DNA of 64,000 bases from contig NC_088780.1 in the NCBI RefSeq assembly GCF_958450345.1, positions 163,166,726-163,230,725 of the forward strand, written 5' to 3'. Positions 57,825 to 64,000 of the stretch are shown here, in pieces. Numbering within the stretch: position 1 is the first letter of the stretch; every line of letters starts with the position of its first letter. The notes under the pieces are model-generated. The model was not told where the DNA came from, did no database searches, and saw nothing but the letters and a program-made list of their open reading frames with translations. Origin of the DNA: Calliphora vicina. Its lineage: Eukaryota; Arthropoda; Insecta; Diptera; Calliphoridae. A program made the position numbers and the translations under genes.

Positions 57825-60800
57825 CCATATTTGGTGAGAAATATGAGTGATCACAGATTATTGCCCTTTTTCCTCTAGGACCTCTTATTCATATAAAATT
57901 CGATATTTAGTGGGAAATATGAGTGATCACAGATTTTTGCCCTTTTTCCTCTGAGACCTCTTTTTGATATAAAAATCGATATTTGGTGGAAAATATGAGT
58001 GATCACAGATTATTGCCCTTTTTCCTCTATGACCTCTTATTAACCATCTATGAGTGATTTTAGATTTTTCATATAAAAATCGATATTTGGTGGGAAATAT
58101 GAGTGATCACAAATTATTGCCCTTTTTCATCTAGGACCTCTTATTAACGAACTATGAGTGATATTTGGTGGGAAATATGAGTGATAACAAATTATTGCCC
58201 TTTTTCTTCTAGGACCTCTTATTAACCATCTATGAGTGATTTTAGATTTTTCATATAAAAATCGATATTTGGTGGGAAATATGAGTGATCACAAATTATT
58301 GCCCTTTTTCATCTAGGACCTCTTATTAACGAACTATGAGTGATATTTGGTGGGAAATATGAGTGATCACAGATTATTGCCCTTTTTCATCTAGGACCTC
58401 TTATTAACCATCTATGAGTGATTTTAGATTTTTCATATAAAAATCGATATTTGGTGGGAAATATGAGTGATCACAGATTATTGCCCTTTTTCCTCTAGGA
58501 CCTCTTATTAACCATCTATGAGTGATTTTAGATTTTTCATATAAAAATCGATATTTGGTGGGAAATATGAGTGATCACAGATTATTGCCCTTTTTCCTAT
58601 AGGAACTCTTATTAACGAACTATGAGTGATTTTAGATTTTTCATATAAAAATCGATATTTGGTGGGAAATATGAGTGATCACAGATTATTGCCCTTTTTC
58701 ATCTAGGACCTCTTATTAACCATCTATGAGTGATTTTAGATTTTTCATATAAAAATCGATATTTGGTGAGAAATATGAGTGATCACAGATTAATGCCCTT
58801 TTTCCTCTAGGACCTCTTATTAACCATCTATGAGTGATTTTAGATTTTTCTTATCAAAATCGATATTTGGTGGGAAATATGAGTGATCACAGATTAATGC
58901 CCTTTTTCCTCTAGGACCTCTTATTAACGAACTATGAGTGATTTTAGATTTTTCCTATAAAAATCGATATTTGGTAGGAAATATGAGTGCTCACAGATTA
59001 TTGCTCTTTTTCTTCTAGGACCTCTTATTAACCATCTATGAGCGATTTTAGATTTTTCATATATAAATCGATATTAGGTGGGAAATATGAGTGATAACAA
59101 ATTATTGCCCTTTTTCATCTAGGACCTCTTATTAACGAACTATGAGGACCTCTTATTAACGAATTTAAGATTTTTCATATATAAATCGATATTTAGTGGA
59201 AAATATGAGTGATCACAGAAAATTGCCCTTTTTCTTCTAGGACCTCTTATTAACCATCTATGAGTGATTTTAGATTTTTCATATAAAAATCGATCACAGT
59301 GATCTCAGATTATTGCCCCTTTTCCTTAGGACCTCTTATTAATAATCTATGAGTGATTTTAGATTTTTCATATAAAAATCTATATTTAGTAGGAAATATG
59401 AGTGATCACAGATTATTGCCCTTTTTCCTCTATGACCTCTTATTAACGAACTATGAGTGATTTTAGATTTTTCATATAAAAATCGATATTTGGTGGGAAA
59501 TATGAGTGATCACAGGTTATTGCCCTTTTTCCTCTAGGACCTCTTATTAAAGATATACAAGAGATTTTAGATTTTTCATATAAAAATCGATATTTGGTGG
59601 GAAATATGAGTGATCACAGATTATTGCCCTTTTTCCTCTAGGACCTCTTATTAACGAACTATGAGTGATTTTAGATTTTTCATATAAAAATCGATATTTG
59701 GTGGGAAATTGAGTGATCACAGATTATTGCCCTTTTTCATCTAGGACCTCTTATGTCTATGAGTGATTTTAGATTTTTCATATAAAAATCGATATTTGGT
59801 GGGAAATATGAGTGATCACAGATTATTGCCCTTTTTCCTCTAGGACCTCTTATTAACCATCTATGAGTGATTTTAGATTTTTCATATAAAAATCGATATT
59901 TGGTGGGAAATATGAGTGATCACAGATTATTGCCCTTTTTCCTCTAGGACCTCTTATTAACCATCTATGAGTGATTTTAGATTTTTCATATAAAAATCGA
60001 TATTTGGTGGGAAATATGAGTGATCACAGATTATTGCCCTTTTTCCTCTAGGACCTCTTATTAACCATCTATGAGTGATTTTAGATTTTTCATATAAAAA
60101 TCGATATTTGGTGGGAAATATGAGTGATCACAGATTATTGCCCTTTTTCCTCTAGGACCTCTTATTAACCATCTATGAGTGATTTTAGATTTTTCATATA
60201 AAAATCGATATTTGGTGGGAAATATGAGTGATCACAGATTATTGCCCTTTTTCCTCTAGGACCTCTTATTAACCATCTATGAGTGATTTTAGATTTTTCA
60301 TATAAAAATCGATATTTGGTGGGAAATATGAGTGATCACAGATTATTGCCCTTTTTCCTCTAGGACCTCTTATTAACCATCTATGAGTGATTTTAGATTT
60401 TTCATATAAAAATCGATATTTGGTGGGAAATATGAGTGATCACAGATTATTGCCCTTTTTCCTCTAGGACCTCTTATTAACGAACTATGAGTGATTTTAG
60501 ATTTTTCATATAAAAATCGATATTTGGTGGGAAATATGAGTGATCACAGATTATTGCCCTTTTTCCTCTAGGACCTCTTATTAACCATCTATGAGTGATT
60601 TTAGATTTTTCATATAAAAATCGATATTTGGTGGGAAATATGAGTGATCACAGATTATTGCCCATTTTCCTCTAGGACCTCTTATTAACCATCTATGAGT
60701 GATTTTAGATTTTTCATATAAAAATCGATATTTGGTGGGAAATATGAGTGATCACAGATTATTGCCCTTTTTCCTCTAGGACCTCTTATTAACCATCTAT

Positions 60801-63800
60801 GAGTGATTTTAGATTTTTCATATAAAAATCGATATTTGGTGGGAAATATGAGTGATCACAGATTATTGCCCTTTTTCCTCTAGGACCTCTTATTAACCAT
60901 CTATGAGTGATTTTAGATTTTTCATATAAAAATCGATATTTGGTGGGAAATATGAGTGATCACAGATTATTGCCCTTTTTCCTCTAGGACCTCTTATTAA
61001 CGAACTATGAGTGATTTTAGATTTTTCATATAAAAATCGATATTTGGTGGGAAATATGAGTGATCACAGATTATTGCCCTTTTTCCTCTAGGACCTCTTA
61101 TTAACCATCTATGAGTGATTTTAGATTTTTCATATAAAAATCGATATTTGGTGGGAAATATGAGTGATCACAGATTATTGCCCTTTTTCCTCTAGGACCT
61201 CTTATTAACGAACTATGAGTGATTTTAGTTTTTCATTATTTTTCATATAAAAATCGTTATTTGGTAGGAAATATGAGTGATCACAGATTATTGCCCTTTT
61301 CCCTCTAGGACCTCTTATTAACCATCTATGAGTGATTTTAGATTTTTCATATAAAAATCGATATTTGGTGGGAAATATGAGTGATCACAGATTATTGCCC
61401 TTTTTCCTCTAGGACCTCTTATTAACCATCTATGAGTGATTTTAGATTTTTCATATAAAAATCGATATTTGGTGGGAAATATGAGTGATCACAGATTATT
61501 GCCCTTTTTCCTCTAGGACCTCTCTTATTAACGAACTATGAGTGATTTTAGTTTTTCATTATTTTTCATATAAAAATCGTTATTTGGTAGGAAATATGAG
61601 TGATCACAGATTATTGCCCTTTTCCCTCTAGGACCTCTTATTAACCATCTATGAGTGATTTTAGATTTTTCATATAAAAATCGATATTTGGTGGGAAATA
61701 TGAGTGATCACAGATTATTGCCCTTTTTCCTCTAGGACCTCTTATTAACCATCTATGAGTGATTTTAGATTTTTCATATAAAAATCGATATTTGGTGGGA
61801 AATATGAGTGATCACAGATTATTGCCCTTTTTCCTATAGGAACTCTTATTAACGAACTATGAGTGATTTTAGATTTTTCATATAAAAATCGATATTTGGT
61901 GGGAAATATGAGTGATCACAGATTATTGCCCTTTTTCCTCTAGGACCTCTTATTAACCATCTATGAGTGATTTTAGATTTTTCATATAAAAATCGATATT
62001 TGGTGGGAAATATGAGTGATCACAGATTATTGCCCTTTTTCCTCTAGGACCTCTTATTAACCATCTATGAGTGATTTTAGATTTTTCATATAAAAATCGA
62101 TATTTGGTGAGAAATATGAGTGATCACAGATTATTGCCTTTTTTAGGACCTCTTATTAACGAACTATGAGTGATTTTAGATTTTTCATATAAAAATCGAT
62201 ATTTGGTGGGAAATATGAGTGATCACAGATTATTGCCCTTTTTCCTATAGGAACTCTTATTAACCATCTATGAGTGATTTTAGATTTTTCATATAAAAAT
62301 CGATATTTGGTGGGAAATATGAGTGATCACAGATTATTGCCCTTTTTCCTCTAGGACCTCTTATTAACGAACTATGAGTGATTTTAGTTTTTCATTATTT
62401 TTCATATAAAAATCGTTATTTGGTAGGAAATATGAGTGATCACAGATTATTGCCCTTTTCCCTCTAGGACCTCTTATTAACCATCTATGAGTGATTTTAG
62501 ATTTTTCATATAAAAATCGATATTTGGTGGGAAATATGAGTGATCACAGATTATTGCCCTTTTCCCTCTAGGACCTCTTATTAACCATCTATGAGTGATT
62601 TTAGATTTTTCATATAAAAATCAATATTTGGTGGGAAATATGAGTGATCACAGATTATTGCCCTTTTTCCTCTAGGACCTCTTATTAACCATCTATGAGT
62701 GATTTTAGATTTTTCATATAAAAATCGATATTTGGTGGGAAATATGAGTGATCACAGATTATTGCCCTTTTTCCTCTAGGACCTCTTATTAACGAACTAT
62801 GAGTGATTTTAGATTTTTCATATAAAAATCGATATTTGGTGGGAAATATGAGTGATCACAGATTATTGCCCTTTTTCCTCTAGGACCTCTTATTAACGAA
62901 CTATGAGTGATTTTAGATTTTTCATATAAAAATCGATATTTGGTGGGAAATATGAGTGATCACAGATTATTGCCCTTTTTCCTATAGGAACTCTTATTAA
63001 CCATCTATGAGTGATTTTAGATTTTTCATATAAAAATCGATATTTGGTGGGAAATATGAGTGATCACAGATTATTGCCCTTTTTCCTCTAGGACCTCTTA
63101 TTAACGAACTATGAGTGATTTTAGATTTTTCATATAAAAATCGATATTTGGTGGGAAATATGAGTGATCACAGATTATTGCCCTTTTTCCTCTAGGACCT
63201 CTTATTAACGAACTATGAGTGATTTTAGATTTTTCATATAAAAATCGATATTTGGTGGGAAATATGAGTGATCACAGATTATTGCCCTTTTTCCTCTAGG
63301 ACCTCTTATTAAAGATATACAAGAGATTTTAGATTTTTCATATAAAAATCGATATTTGGTGGGAAATATGAGTGATCACAGATTATTGCCTTTTTTAGGA
63401 CCTCTTATTAACGAACTATGAGTGATTTTAGATTTTTCATATAAAAATCGATATTTGGTGGGAAATATGAGTGATCACAGATAATTGCCCTTTTTCCTCT
63501 AGGACCTCTTATTAACGAACTATGAGTGATTTTAGATTTTTCATATAAAAATCGATATTTGGTGGGAAATATGAGTGATCACAGATTATTGCCCTTTTTC
63601 ATCTAGGAATTCGTATTAAAGATATACAAATGATTTTAGATTTTTCATATAAAAATCGATATTTGGTGGGAAATATGAGTGATCACAGATTATTGCCCTT
63701 TTTCCTCTAGGACCTCTTATTAACGAACTATGAGTGATTTTAGATTTTTCATATATAAATCGATATTTAGTGGACAAATTATTGCCCTTTTTCATCTAAG

Positions 63801-64000
63801 ACCTCGTATTAACCATCTATAAGTGTTTTTAGATTTTTCATATAAAAATCGATCAAAGTGATCTCAGATTATTGCCCCTTTTCCCTAGGACCTCTTATTA
63901 ATAATCTATGAGTGATTTTAGATTTTTCATATAAAAATCGATATTTGGTGGGAAATATGAGTGATCACAGATAATTGCCCTTTTTCCTCTAGGACCTCTT
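57825..64000. repeat. 104-bp satellite DNA array, >6.1 kb, continuing off the right edge
   Basis: About 59 tandem units of a 104-bp monomer beginning CGATATTTGGTGGGAAATAT and containing GAGTGATCACAG, TTGCCCTTTTTCC, TAGGACCTCTTATTAA and TTTTTCATATAAAAAT. The first two units are 76 bp. From about 59750 to 60750 units are nearly identical. Main variants differ at ACCATC versus ACGAAC; rarer ones read AAGATATACAAGAG, lose ~9 bp before AGGACC, or gain 'tttttcatta'. It lies about 2.3 kb after the Unc-115 stop codon. No ORF. Confidence 0.97.

Noticed and set aside
57825..64000. Regular repeats that could be mistaken for a CRISPR array
   Set aside because: Units are contiguous 104-bp satellites without unique spacers in eukaryotic DNA.

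Overview
The window is AT-rich genomic DNA from a higher fly (Diptera, Brachycera; probably a calyptrate such as a blowfly or house-fly relative). This is inferred from GT-AG introns, a Drosophila-type Inr+DPE core promoter, an ecdysteroid-kinase-like gene and the mariner, Tc1, hAT and gypsy-like debris. I could not run database searches, so the species is a guess.

Layout. Positions 1-875 hold two minus-strand gene pieces: an unassigned coding-like exon (108-253) and the C-terminal exon of an EcKinase/CHK-kinase-like protein. From 1047 to 3300 lie two hAT-type elements, each with a perfect 8-bp target duplication. One large plus-strand gene then dominates, from 7188 to past 55525: the fly homologue of UNC-115/abLIM, an actin-binding protein with four LIM domains and a C-terminal villin headpiece. 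A complete model can be built: a 5' exon whose coding part is only ATGG, a 31.4-kb first intron, then LIM1-2 (39023-39333), LIM3-4 (44144-44824), the central abLIM region (45298-47015), two alternative exons (47465-47553 and 50842-50948), a linker (54553-54619), and the headpiece (54718-54959 plus 55412-55525). All intron phases agree, giving 800 or 806 residues.

The two alternative exons both carry a PKPGYG motif and have the same phases. Skipping both or including both puts a stop codon in frame, so the reading frame itself requires exactly one of them. This is the most interesting gene-level result.

Intron 1 and other introns are heavily invaded. They hold about seven decayed copies of one mariner family, three Tc1-like fragments plus a TIR relic, and a 1.66-kb Tc1-like foldback with ~0.7-kb arms that would form a long double-stranded RNA in the pre-mRNA. 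There are also two gypsy-type solo LTRs, an RNase H-bearing LINE 3' fragment and several MITE families, many with clear target duplications and nesting.

After the gene come AT-rich 3' UTR sequence, a 127-bp MITE and a possible 84-residue membrane smORF. From about 57825 to the right edge runs a 104-bp satellite array (at least 6.2 kb, about 59 units) with higher-order structure, which continues beyond the window.
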